Source: Pedobacter jejuensis
Lineage (GTDB): Bacteria > Bacteroidota > Bacteroidia > Sphingobacteriales > Sphingobacteriaceae
Assembly (NCBI RefSeq): GCF_003725795.1
Contig: NZ_RBEE01000042.1
Span: forward strand, 248,001-312,000
DNA: 64,000 nucleotides
Reading direction: 5' to 3'
The notes below the pieces were generated by a model. That model had not been told where the DNA came from. It saw nothing but the letters and a program-made list of their open reading frames with translations, and made no database searches. Both the position numbers and the translations under genes were made by a program. How positions within the stretch are numbered: the stretch's first letter is position 1; the number at the start of each line of letters is the position of its first letter. Positions 18,803-28,800 of this stretch are shown here, one piece after another.

Positions 18803-19699
18803 ATGAATACAATTCCGTCTATCTCAGCTTTTCACAGATTACTGTCTTTGCCAGAACCAAAACATCCTCTGGTAAGCGTAATCAATTTATCCGAAAGTAT
18901 ATTCATTGAAGATGAAGTCTGGAAGGGTTTTACTAATCGATTTTATTGCGTGGCTTTGAAGAGAGAAGCTAAGCGGAAAATGAGATACGGACAGCAGCAT
19001 TACGACTATGATAAGGGTGTTTTGAGTTTTACAGCACCAAACCAGGTTCAGTATTTGGATGTTGCAACGATGGATTGTGATTCGGCTGGTTATCTATTGA
19101 TTTTCCACGAAGATTTTTTGCTGAAACATCCGTTGGCGGCGACGATTTCGACTTACGGATTTTTCTCTTACGCTGTAAATGAAGCTTTGCATTTGAGCGA
19201 AGACGAAGAAAATGATTTGATTGAAATTCTCCATAAAATTGATAAAGAATGCCTGCACATCGATCGTCATACGCAGGAAATTATTTTGTCGCAGATTGAT
19301 CTTTTGCTCAATTATTCGCAGCGTTTTTATGAAAGGCAATTCATCACGAGAAAGAACAACAATCATCAATTATTAATAAAATTTGAGAAATTCCTGAATG
19401 ATTATTTTGATAAAAACTCGGCAGAAAAAGGACTTTTAACCGTTCATCAAATTGCCGAAGCGATGAATCTATCCCCAAATTATCTGAGCGATCTTTTGCG
19501 GGTTCATACCGGACAAAATACGCAGCAACACATTCACGAAAAACTTATCACTAAAGCGAAAGAAAAACTCTCGACAACCAACCTATCAATCAGCGAAATT
19601 GCTTACACTTTGGGATTTGAGCACGCACAGTCATTCAGCACATTATTTAAAAAGAAAACAGAACTTTCCCCCTTGGAATTCAGAAAGTCTTTCAATTAA
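18803..19699 (+). CDS. AraC-family transcriptional regulator, paralogue of the gene at 16774
   Basis: 298 residues from the ATG at 18803; a TTG nine bases upstream is the alternative. The domain order is the same as in the earlier AraC gene. The last 50 residues are nearly the same (KAKEKLSTTNLSISEIAYT...SPLEFRKSFN), and GQQHYDYDKG matches GQGHYDFEEG. It begins 18 bases after the aldo/keto reductase stop, so they form an operon. The pair likely arose by duplication. Confidence 0.9.
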   Translation: MNTIPSISAFHRLLSLPEPKHPLVSVINLSESIFIEDEVWKGFTNRFYCVALKREAKRKMRYGQQHYDYDKGVLSFTAPNQVQYLDVATMDCDSAGYLLIFHEDFLLKHPLAATISTYGFFSYAVNEALHLSEDEENDLIEILHKIDKECLHIDRHTQEIILSQIDLLLNYSQRFYERQFITRKNNNHQLLIKFEKFLNDYFDKNSAEKGLLTVHQIAEAMNLSPNYLSDLLRVHTGQNTQQHIHEKLITKAKEKLSTTNLSISEIAYTLGFEHAQSFSTLFKKKTELSPLEFRKSFN

Positions 19700-19792
19700 A
19701 AACCACGATTGGAAACACATTCCAACAATCTGGAAACAATAAAGGCATTGATTTGGATGAATTTTGCACTATAAATTTTAAATAATAAAAAG

Positions 19793-19921
19793 ATGCAAAA
19801 ATCAGTAACGTTTAAAAATAAAAATTGGGAAGTGGCAGCCCATCTTTATGTACCCGATAATTTTAATGAAAATGAAAAATACAGTGCTATTATTTTCGTT
19901 CATCCGGGAAGTAGCGTCAAA
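19793..19921 (+). pseudogene. Alpha/beta hydrolase, truncated after ~43 codons
   Basis: Begins MQKSVTFKNKNWEVAAHLYV and reaches IIFVHPGSSVK, the first strand and oxyanion region of YcjY-like alpha/beta hydrolases. At 19922 homology stops exactly where a miniature inverted-repeat element begins; the frame then runs on to a stop at 20008 with unrelated residues. No C-terminal part is found on the far side of the element, so the rest has been deleted, not just split. Confidence 0.75.
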
Positions 19922-20039
19922 GTGCGTAAACTAATTCATTTGACCCCTTTCCGCCAATCCACTAAAATGCAGACAAGTAAAACTTTACAGCAAATTTATT
20001 TTTGGTGATACGGGGTCAATGTACTCTGGTTTATCCATG
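19922..20039. repeat. Miniature inverted-repeat element, copy 2
   Basis: Left end GTGCGTAAACTAATTC (decayed GTGGATAAACCAAT), then GACCCCTTTCCGCCAA. Right end GGTGATACGGGGTCAATG then TCTGGTTTATCCA. About 117 bases. Aligned in reverse, it matches the element at 33144 across its whole length. It ends the reading frame of the alpha/beta hydrolase. Confidence 0.8.
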
Positions 20040-20425
20040 CATCATAAACCTTTAGAAAAATGATAATAAGCTCGTGTTTAATGTATTTGCTCTAATGGAG
20101 TAACAAATGAATAACGTGATCCTCTTGACTTCAATGTTAATCTATTTTTTAAACTTTCAATCATCCTTATAGTAAATACCTTTTAATTATCATTTAATGG
20201 TGGAATAATGACATAAAAAGTTCCTCAACACCAAAAATGGAGGGGATAATGAGAATTGTTGATGATGTATGATTAACGTTTTTAGCGATTGGCGGAAAAG
20301 TGGATTTCGAAGCAATAAACAGCCCCTCTCATCAACCTCTTTACGAAGCAAAGAAAAATCATTTAAGCAACTGAATCCGCTTTTTTTTGCCAAACACCTG
20401 TTATCCATTTTTTTTTACGACACAC
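20040..20425. other. Spacer with no credible gene
   Basis: About 385 bases between the truncated hydrolase and RidA. A 72-codon minus-strand frame at 20190-20408 has no recognisable features and contains low-complexity T-runs. I see no promoter or hairpin I would stand behind. Confidence 0.4.
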
Positions 20426-20815
20426 CTATTTTACTGCTGTAGCTTCAAGTTCAATTTTTAGTGTTTCAAAAAGACTTTTCACCTCCAATACGGTAGAAGT
20501 TTGTTTAATATTGTTTTTATTTATCCAATTTTGAATGAGTTCAAAATTTTCAAATAATTCCGAGCTTGAGGTTGTATAGATATTTAACCTCACAATGTTC
20601 TTCAATTCGTAATCCGCTTCAAGAATAACTTTTTCTAAATTTTGAATGGTATGGATTATTTGCGAACGCATATCTTCATCACTCGATATACCTTGTTCAC
20701 TTATGGCAGTTTGACCCGAAATATACAAAGTACCTTCTATGTTTTTTACCTCTACCGCTTGCGCATAATTTCTTGAATCTTGCCAAGTCCAAGGATTGAT
20801 AATATTTTTTTGCAT
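20426..20815 (-). CDS. RidA/YjgF/UK114-family protein
   Basis: 129 residues, normal for the family. TLYISGQTAI and the segment ELKNIVRLNIYTTSSSELF, which carries the active-site Arg, mark it as a Rid protein. RidA members hydrolyse reactive enamine/imine intermediates such as 2-aminoacrylate. Many paralogues have other roles, and this one lies far from the ilvA gene in the same window, so the specific substrate is open. A Crp/Fnr regulator is encoded just upstream on the same strand, 88 bases away. Confidence 0.85.
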   Translation of the reverse strand: MQKNIINPWTWQDSRNYAQAVEVKNIEGTLYISGQTAISEQGISSDEDMRSQIIHTIQNLEKVILEADYELKNIVRLNIYTTSSSELFENFELIQNWINKNNIKQTSTVLEVKSLFETLKIELEATAVK

Positions 20816-20903
20816 TTTAAAAAGTTGTTTAAATTATTTTGTGAATTTCTTACATTCAAAATTCCAACTACTTTTTGTAATTAGGGTGTGACCGAAATCA
20901 CTT

Positions 20904-21476
20904 TTATTTTTTAGATTTTCTATACAGTCTGCTCAATGTCTCTCTCGAAACCCCAAGATATAGTGCTAATACGGATTTTGGAATTCTTTGGTTAATTGAT
21001 GGATATAATTGTAGAAATTGTTCATAGCGTTCTTTAGGCTTTAGTGTGAGAAGAGATAAAATCCTTTTTTGACTGGCAATATGACCCCTTATTGATTTGT
21101 CCAGAAAATAGTTTGACAGTCTGTATTTATCCAATATCAGGAAGTAATCATCAAAATTTAAACCGTACACCTCGGTATCTTCAAGGCATTGCAGTGTTAA
21201 TGCGGCTTTGGTTTGGTTATAAAAGGCAGAAAAGTCTGTTTCCCACCAATTTTCAAAAGCAAATGATAAAATGAACTCATTAGTATCATTATCGAAATAA
21301 GATAGTTTCACTAATCCAGAGGAGATAAAATAAATGTTCTCAACTGCAGCATCTTCCTTTATGATGAATTCTTTTTTGAGGTATTTTCGATAGGAAAAAA
21401 CAGATTTAAGTTCAATAAATTCGCTCTCTGAAAGGTTTTTGAAAATATTAATATCGTTTTTTAGAAAAGGGTTCAT
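20904..21476 (-). CDS. Crp/Fnr-family transcriptional regulator
   Basis: 190 residues from Met at 21476 (MNPFLKNDINIFKNLSE); an in-frame ATG 11 codons upstream is the alternative. The cyclic-nucleotide-binding-like beta-roll is at about 10-120 (EFIIKEDAAVENIYFISSGLVKLSY). The C-terminal winged helix has IPKSVLALYLGVSRETLSRLYRK. No Fnr-type cysteines are visible. It lies upstream of RidA on the same strand and may form a unit with it. Confidence 0.85.
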   Translation of the reverse strand: MNPFLKNDINIFKNLSESEFIELKSVFSYRKYLKKEFIIKEDAAVENIYFISSGLVKLSYFDNDTNEFILSFAFENWWETDFSAFYNQTKAALTLQCLEDTEVYGLNFDDYFLILDKYRLSNYFLDKSIRGHIASQKRILSLLTLKPKERYEQFLQLYPSINQRIPKSVLALYLGVSRETLSRLYRKSKK

Positions 21477-21509
21477 ATTCTGTGTTAAATTGTATAAAAA
21501 ATATCGCAT

Positions 21510-22028
21510 AACCTATCTAAAGATCTGAAGCTAACAGACAGATGCACCCAAACCTGGGCGTACATGTCTAATAAATTGAAACTTTTTAGTAGATTAAATC
21601 CGAAAATAATCCTTTAAAATTATCCGAGGGAGGTATTTCACAAATGCATCCAAGTAATTCAATATAGGATTAAACTAGAGATGTATTATTATCAAAAAAC
21701 AGTGGATTTTATAATATAAGAAAAGGCTCTCAGAAATCGAGTGCAGGCTGATCTTGTACTATTATAATACTTTTAAATTAAAAGTCATCTTTGACTAAAT
21801 GAGAATTTATTAGTCGCAAGAATCTTTTTGATAATTATCAACGATTACATACAAAAGCATTTCATTAGAATAATCAAAAACGAGAATTCGTCCAACGTTC
21901 CTATATGGGTATTTTTTAATGCCGCCTTACTATATCACAGAATAATAAACAGTTAATTTAGCTTTTGTGTACTAGTGACCTACTCATTGAATCGAGATAA
22001 ATACTTTATATTGAATCATTTGATTTAA
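21510..22028. other. Spacer with no gene seen
   Basis: About 520 AT-rich bases between the Crp/Fnr gene start and the DUF1349 gene end. No frame of credible length or composition and no clear hairpin terminator was found. Confidence 0.4.
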
Positions 22029-22675
22029 CTATTGGTGCTCTTTCAGCCATTCCAGCCTTCGTTGATCCGGCAGGTGCTTAACGGAAAAGTGTTCGAACTT
22101 TGCTTCGAAGCCATTACCATCTGGACATGCAGCCATCAACCCTACCTTGACAGGAGCATTATCCTTTAATGGTGCATTTCGTACCATCACATAATTTTTA
22201 TCATCCAGCGAATAAAAAATTTCTAAAGCATCTAGCCTGCGAACGACTTTCATCCAGATAAAAGGAGGAACTTCTTTTAGTGTTGTGACGCTCCAATCGC
22301 TTTTGGTATGTGTAACAACTGTACTTACATTGAATTTTCCATCTACAAACTCAACTCCGGTTTTAATGTAGTTCTCATGGTCAGTGCGTATCATAAGCCC
22401 ATCTGGTCAAAACGGTCTTTGTATCCACCAGTAAGCTTAACTTTTGCCTCAAACTCCCCGCCATAATTTCCATAGTAAAATGGTGCGTCATCAACGGTAA
22501 AACCGTAGTGTGAAATTCTCCAGTAGTCACTTTTTGGCGTTACCTGCATAATTAAACTATTATTTTTTATAACCCATTGTTCCGGTTCATTAAACCATGT
22601 CATTTTCTCGAGGTTTTGAGCTTTCATCTGATTAATACTGAAAATAAAAATTATTGTATAAAATATTTTTCTCAT
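22029..22675 (-). pseudogene. Secreted DUF1349 protein split by a one-base deletion
   Basis: The upstream part (22391-22675) has a signal peptide (MRKIFYTIIFIFSINQMKA) and the start of DUF1349 (WFNEPEQWVIKNNSLIMQV ... GYKDRFDQMGL). The downstream part (22029-22394, MIRTDHENYIKTGVEFVDG...) is the rest of the same concanavalin-like fold. The junction reads TTATGATACGC. Adding one A (TTAATGATACGC) gives DQMGLMIRTDHENYIKTG, the usual family sequence. The resulting ATGA overlap mimics coupled genes but both halves belong to one domain. Confidence 0.8.
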
Positions 22676-22784
22676 CTGTATAAAATTAAACTAAATGGTT
22701 AATTAGCCATTCGTCGTTTGTATATTTGTAAATCTAATGATCATTTACATGACGTTCAATGGCTAAAAATAGCCATTCCATTCT

Positions 22785-23546
22785 ATGGAAAATATCCGCA
22801 AAATACTTGATACAAAACTTCTAGCACAATCATTTGACGTATTATCAGAAGCAGTATTACCACTAGAAAGTGCTCAAAAGATTGCCCAGTTATATGCAAA
22901 TCTAGAGAACGGGATTAGTGTTTTAAGCGATTTGAAAACAAGAAAAAGTTATCTTTATTATGGTTCCGTGGCTGAAAGATTAGGGCTGGAACGCAAACAG
23001 AACGAGATAAACTCCATTTGGGAAGATGAATTACTTAACCTTGTGCGTAGTGATGATCGGCTAAGAAAGTATAATCTAGAACTCCGTTTCTTTAAACATC
23101 TTAAATCAATAGATTTAGCAGACCGGTCAGACTACCAAGTGATCACCAAGCTTAGGATCCGGACAAGTGAGGGTAAAGAAATGCTGCTGAAACATCGTTT
23201 AATGTACGTTGGTAGTTCAGCAGATGGCAATATAAGATTAGCATTGTGTTTGTACAACGTCATATACGAATATTTAGGCTTTGACGCGCCTGAGGGAGTA
23301 ATTATCAATACACGTACAGGAGATATCGTTGATGGTAGTTTTGATAAACCATCAAGAACGCTATCTTCACGTGAAAAGGAGATTATTTTGTTGATCAAGC
23401 AGGGAAAGAGAACTAAGGAAATCGCTCACAAATTATTACTGAGTATTCATACAATAAACAGGCACCGTCAAAACATCTTCAAAAAACTAGAAGTTAATAA
23501 TGCCATCGAAGCTTGCAGAATCGCGGAAGTAACGGGATTAATCTAG
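22785..23546 (+). CDS. LuxR-type HTH regulator with an N-terminal sensory region
   Basis: 253 residues. The C-terminal about 65 residues are a clear LuxR/GerE helix-turn-helix (LSSREKEIILLIKQGKRTKEIAHKLLLSIHTINRHRQNIFKKLEV). The first 180 residues look like a PAS-type domain and carry no receiver aspartate pocket, so it is not a standard two-component regulator. It is transcribed away from the DUF1349 gene with a shared 110-base upstream region and could control it. Confidence 0.8.
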   Translation: MENIRKILDTKLLAQSFDVLSEAVLPLESAQKIAQLYANLENGISVLSDLKTRKSYLYYGSVAERLGLERKQNEINSIWEDELLNLVRSDDRLRKYNLELRFFKHLKSIDLADRSDYQVITKLRIRTSEGKEMLLKHRLMYVGSSADGNIRLALCLYNVIYEYLGFDAPEGVIINTRTGDIVDGSFDKPSRTLSSREKEIILLIKQGKRTKEIAHKLLLSIHTINRHRQNIFKKLEVNNAIEACRIAEVTGLI

Positions 23547-23869
23547 CTAAATACATATCGTGTAAATGTAAAGAGAACTGTTGAATACTCAACTCTAAAA
23601 CAATCCTCAAGATCAAGATTTGTTTAAAAAACTTCATTATTCTATATAATAACCAGTTACAGTTAAAAAACTTTGAAGATAGATTAATAGAAGGCTTAAC
23701 ATCGTGTTTAGCATTCCAAAATCGAACCGATGTGATTATTGGATATATCCGGGCTCTTTCGTTAAACGCTGCATCTTTTCTGATCTATCATACTGTTAAA
23801 TAGATCAGCTATGTATAAATAGTTTTATCTTTCCCTGAACTTTGACTAAATTCGGTTAACGATAAAATA
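23547..23869. other. Spacer upstream of the sigma-factor locus, no gene seen
   Basis: About 320 AT-rich bases that should include the promoter of the sigma factor gene. I find no convincing promoter box or structured element. Confidence 0.35.
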
Positions 23870-24439
23870 TTGACATCCCTAAACACCTTTTCCGACGAAC
23901 AGTTAAATGAGCTCCTGAAATCAGGTGATCAGGATGCCTATATTGAAATTTATGAAAGGTATAAAAGTCTCCTTCAGCAGCACGCACTTAGAAAACTAGG
24001 TGATATGGATGAAGTGGAAGACCTAATTCAGGAATTGTTTATTTATATCTGGGATAAAAGGAATACATTAAGTATTACTTCCGGATTGTCAGCATACCTT
24101 TTCACAGCAGTCCGTAACCGTGTTTTTAACGTTTATGCAAAAAAAAAGAGGGAAGCGAACTATTTGACTTCATTACAGGAATTCATCAATGAAGGTGCTT
24201 ACACCACAGATCTGATTTTAAGAGAGAAGGAGTTCAGGGAACTAATTGAAAAGGAAATTGCAGCTTTGCCAGCCCGCATGAGAGAGGTATTTCTTTTGAG
24301 CCGGGATGGATTTCTTACCCACAAACAAATCGCGGCGAAGCTTGGTACTTCAGATCTAACCGTTACCACTCAGATCCGTAATGCCTTAAAAATTCTCCGT
24401 TTGCGCCTGGGTTCGCTATTCACTTTGCTTTTATTTTAG
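23870..24439 (+). CDS. ECF RNA polymerase sigma-70 factor (FecI-like)
   Basis: 189 residues from a TTG start at 23870; there is no suitable ATG. Region 2 is YERYKSLLQQHALRKLGDMDEVEDLIQELFIYIWDKR, and region 4 is LPARMREVFLLSRDGFLTHKQIAAKLGTSDLTVTTQIRNAL. It is the first gene of a cell-surface signalling locus: anti-sigma FecR, SusC with an STN domain, and SusD follow on the same strand. The expected role is to switch on this locus when the outer-membrane receptor binds its ligand. Confidence 0.9.
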   Translation: MTSLNTFSDEQLNELLKSGDQDAYIEIYERYKSLLQQHALRKLGDMDEVEDLIQELFIYIWDKRNTLSITSGLSAYLFTAVRNRVFNVYAKKKREANYLTSLQEFINEGAYTTDLILREKEFRELIEKEIAALPARMREVFLLSRDGFLTHKQIAAKLGTSDLTVTTQIRNALKILRLRLGSLFTLLLF

Positions 24440-24547
24440 GCAATAAAGGTTTAATTGATAATTTATTAACTTTATTTTAACAGCCAATACCAGTATCCGT
24501 AATTTCGATTGTCATGTATTTAATTGAGATTAATCCAGACAATTACT

Positions 24548-25687
24548 ATGCAAAAGACTGAAGCTGAAATACTATTACAAAAGTATGTTGAAGGAAGTGC
24601 GACAAACGATGAAAAGGCGCTTCTGGAGGCTTGGTATTCAAAAAGCAAATTTGCAAGCGCTTCTGATTTTACAGCTGAGGCGAAACTGCTGCAGTTAGAA
24701 CGTTTACGTTCAAGTTTAAAAGCCCATAGTGATAATGCCGAAAACATATATTTACCTAAAAAAGTTATTATCTGGCCGCGTATCGCGGTTGCTGCCTCGC
24801 TCTTATTATTTATATGTTTCGGCGCATACTTTTTTACTAGTAAATCCAATAAAACCCGGCTGCTCTCTGTTCAACAAACCCACGATATAGCCCCGGGCAA
24901 TAATAAGGCCATACTTACGCTGGCTAACGGAGAAAAAATTGCCATAGGCAGCACCAAAACAATAGCACTGGCTTTTCAGGGCAATACAAGAATAGACATC
25001 GGGGCGGCTAATGAGGTAACCTATCATACCGACCGCAGTCAGCCCAACAACACCATACAATACAATACATTAACAACGCCCCGCGGCGGTCAATATCCGT
25101 TAACTTTGTCCGATGGGACCAAAGTTTGGCTTGATGCAGCTTCTTCCATTACCTTTCCAGTATCCTTTACAGGTGATAGCAGGGAGGTTCGAATCACAGG
25201 TCAGGTGTATTTTGAAGTAGCCCATAATCCCAAAAAACCATTCAAGGTGCGTACTAATGACGAAATCGTTGAAGTGTTGGGTACACACTTTAATATCAAT
25301 ACCTACCCCGATGAACCTGCTTCAAAGACCACTCTATTTGAGGGTAGTGTAAAAATAATAACGCAAGGCAGTCATAAGTTTCTCAAACCCGGTCAACAAG
25401 CAGAGGTTAGTGCCGGCCAAATTGGTGTAGTTGATCATGCCGATGTGGATGAAGCCCTGGCATGGCATAATGGCTTGTTTCAATTTAATGATGCTGACAT
25501 CCAGACTGTAATGCGCCAATTGTCTCGTTGGTATGACGTAGATATCAGCTATGAAGGAAAAATTACAAATCGCCGATTTTCAGGCAAGATCCAACGAAAT
25601 ATCAGTGCATTAAAGCTTTCAGATATACTAAGCTATAAAGAAATAAATTTCCGTATTGAAGGAAAGAAGATTATTGTCACCCCCTAA
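24548..25687 (+). CDS. FecR-family anti-sigma factor
   Basis: 379 residues from the ATG at 24548; a TTG eight codons upstream is less likely. A short cytoplasmic helical region is followed by one membrane segment (IAVAASLLLFICFGAYFF, about 83-100). The periplasmic FecR domain then has the typical LTTPRGGQYPLTLSDGTKVWLDAASSI and GTHFNINTYPDEPASKTTLFEGSVKI, and a C-terminal DUF4974-like part (WYDVDISYEGKITNRRFSGKI). It would hold or activate the upstream sigma factor in response to the STN domain of the SusC partner. Confidence 0.92.
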   Translation: MQKTEAEILLQKYVEGSATNDEKALLEAWYSKSKFASASDFTAEAKLLQLERLRSSLKAHSDNAENIYLPKKVIIWPRIAVAASLLLFICFGAYFFTSKSNKTRLLSVQQTHDIAPGNNKAILTLANGEKIAIGSTKTIALAFQGNTRIDIGAANEVTYHTDRSQPNNTIQYNTLTTPRGGQYPLTLSDGTKVWLDAASSITFPVSFTGDSREVRITGQVYFEVAHNPKKPFKVRTNDEIVEVLGTHFNINTYPDEPASKTTLFEGSVKIITQGSHKFLKPGQQAEVSAGQIGVVDHADVDEALAWHNGLFQFNDADIQTVMRQLSRWYDVDISYEGKITNRRFSGKIQRNISALKLSDILSYKEINFRIEGKKIIVTP

Positions 25688-25890
25688 GAACCAACCTAAC
25701 AATTAACCAAAAAACAAACATGAAATGAAAAAACACTTACGAAAGCCGGTTTAACGAGCTAACAGGGTTCCTGAAAAACGCAGAAGTGGTTCGAAGCACT
25801 CCTGCGGGATTATTGGGTTAACCCTTCCGATTCGATCGGTAAAACAATTTGGTCAACTATTAAACGTATTAACCCATACTTACAAAAGTA

Positions 25891-28800
25891 ATGAATTTCT
25901 CTGCTATTATAAAGGGCATGCCGAAGGGGTGGCCTCCTCCAAAAATCTTCTTGATTATGAAACTGATAACGCTAATAATCATTATTACCTTGGTACAAGC
26001 CAGTGCCAAAGGATATGGCCAGAAAATCACCTTAAACGAAACGAATGCTACACTTGAAAAAGTCTTAAAATTAGTAGAAAAGCAGTCGGGCTTTGTTTTT
26101 TTCTACGATGCTGAAGATGTTAAACAAGTGGTCAATGTACATGTGAAAAATGCCAGCCTTGAAGATGCGCTTGCTGTATGCCTGAAAAATGTTGCGCTGA
26201 CGTATAAAATTGCTGAAAAAACCATCTTTTTACAGCGTATGAAATCAGCAGTAAATCAGAAAAAAAATCCGCTTGCAATGAATGAATTAATAGATGTTCA
26301 CGGCAAGGTGATAGATGAAAAAGGAGTTCCTTTACCTGGTGTCACCGTTACGGTAAAAGCAACTGGCAGAACGGTGATAACAGCTACTAATGGAGAATTT
26401 AACCTTATCGGCGTTGATGAAAATGCGGACGTACTGTTCTCCTTCATCGGTTATAAGACAGTAAGCGTGAAGGCCAGAAGAGAACTTTCAACAATCCAGT
26501 TACAAGCTTCTGTTTCAACCCTGGATAACGTACAGGTAATAGGGTACGGAACGACAACGAAAAGACTAACAACGGGATCAATTGCCACCATTAAATCCGA
26601 AGATATTGAAAAACAGCCCGTTTCAAATCCGGTCTTAACATTGGCTGGAAGAATGGCCGGCGTTCAGGTTACTGAGGGTAGTGGTATTTCTGGCGGGAAT
26701 TTTCGAATTATTATCCAAGGTCAAAATACCATTAATGCCGGGGTATTACCACTTTATATCATTGATGGCGTACCATTTGGTGGTCAGCCAATTGAAAGCA
26801 CCGCAGGTGCATCTACCAGTGCACCACCAATAGTAGGCGGCCTAGGCTTAAGCCCACTGAATACTTTATCACCTAACGATATTGAAAGTATATCCATCCT
26901 CAAAGATGCAGATGCGACGGCTATTTATGGTTCGAGGGCGGCAAATGGTGTTGTGCTGATTACAACAAAAAAGGGCAGATCAGGTAAAACGAAGCTAGAC
27001 GTTGACGTTTACAGCGGAATAAGTGAAATCAGCCGAATGCTTCCGATGCTTAATGCCGAACAATACCTCAGTATACGTAATCAGGCTTTTAAAAATGACG
27101 GAATAACGCCAACCACGGCTAACGCAGCCGATCTCACCCAGTTCAATTCGGGAAGTGATAATAATTTTCAGGAGATATTTTTTGGAAACACAGGGCATTT
27201 CACGAACGTCAACGCTACATTGTCAGGTGGGAATGAATTGACTCAATTTCTGGTTAGTGCAAATGTCAGGCATGAAGGATCAATTTTACCCGGAAATTCG
27301 GGAGATGACAGGGCAGAGATAAGATACAATTTGCAGCATCATACCGCCGATAATAAGTTCTTTTTTAATACGGCAGTAAGCTTTACCAAGGATAACAATA
27401 ACATCGTTCCGTTGTATATCAATCAGATTTATGCTTTACCTCCAAATCTTCCCTTATACAATTCTAGCGGAAAGCTGGCCTGGTATACAGGATATAACAA
27501 TCCAGAAGCAGCACTAAAAAATGTTTATTCCGTTAAAACCAATAACCTGTTGGCGAATGCTACTGTAGGTTATAATATTTTGCCTGGCTTTAGCTTTAAA
27601 ACAGATTTGGGCTATAACAGGATAGGCGTTAATTCAATCACTGCTTCCCTTATCGCAGCTCAAAACCCGGCCAATGCCGCCTCGGCAACTGGAGAGGTTA
27701 CCAAGATTAGCACAACCAATGAGTTAATTGTCATAGAGCCACAGTTAAACTATGCCCGCAATTTCGGTAAAGGAAAACTGGAAGCCTTGCTTGGCGGAAC
27801 TTATCAGAATGCAAATAATGAACAGGACCTGTTTTTGCTGGGTGCTTTCCGAAATGATGCTTTATATAACGATTTGGGAAGTATTACGCCACTTATCAAC
27901 GCAAATGGTTTAGTAAAGACCCGGTATGCTTCTGTTTTCAGCAGGTTGAACTTCAATTGGGACAATAAATACATTATCAGCGGCAGTTATAGAAGAGATG
28001 GTTCTTCCCGTTTCTCGCCAGGTAACCGCTTCGGAAATTTCGGCAGTGTTGGCGCAGCATGGATATTCTCTGAAGAAGACTTTATCAAAAATCATTTAAG
28101 TTGGCTAAGTTTTGGAAAGTTGAGAAGCAGCTACGGCAGCATCGGTAATGACCAGATCAACGATTATGGATATGCACAGTTATACCAAAGCGGATTTACT
28201 TCTTATAATGGTCAAACAGGTCTCTCCCCATCAAGTATAGTTAACGACGGCAATTATACCTGGGAGGTCACGAAAAAATTTAACCTGGCGATCGATCTGG
28301 GATTGCTAAAAGACCGTATTTCAATTTCTGGAAATTTCTTCCGCAACACGACAAGCAATCTATTGGTCTATAATGTTCCCGTAGCTTCGCAGGCTGGGTT
28401 CGACGGTTATACTGGTAATTTACCAGGAACCCTGGTTCAAAACAGGGGCTTCGAGTTCGAACTGAATACTTCAAATATAAGTTCAAAACGCTTTACCTGG
28501 AAGACTTCTGCCAATCTAACGATAGCCAGAAATAAATTACTGGCCTATCCGGGACTGTCAACTGCATATTATTCGACTGGCTATTTTAGCCAGGGTTATG
28601 CGATTGGACAGTCACTTAACCTTCTTTCCGGTTACCAATATACCGGTATGGTTGACGGTATTCCCAAGGTAGCTGACCTTAATGGAGACGGCTTTATTAG
28701 CCCTGGCTTAGCCATAAATCAAAAAGGAGATTTTGATATTTTAGGCACGAAAGATCCTAAGTTTTACGGTGGCCTGAACAATAGCATCTCTTTTGACAGG

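Noticed and set aside
20190..20408. 72-codon minus-strand frame between the hydrolase stub and RidA
   Set aside because: Composition unlike a protein, T-run driven, no start context.
22391..22394. ATGA overlap as true translational coupling
   Set aside because: Both halves belong to one DUF1349 domain and adding one base restores it, so a frameshift is simpler.
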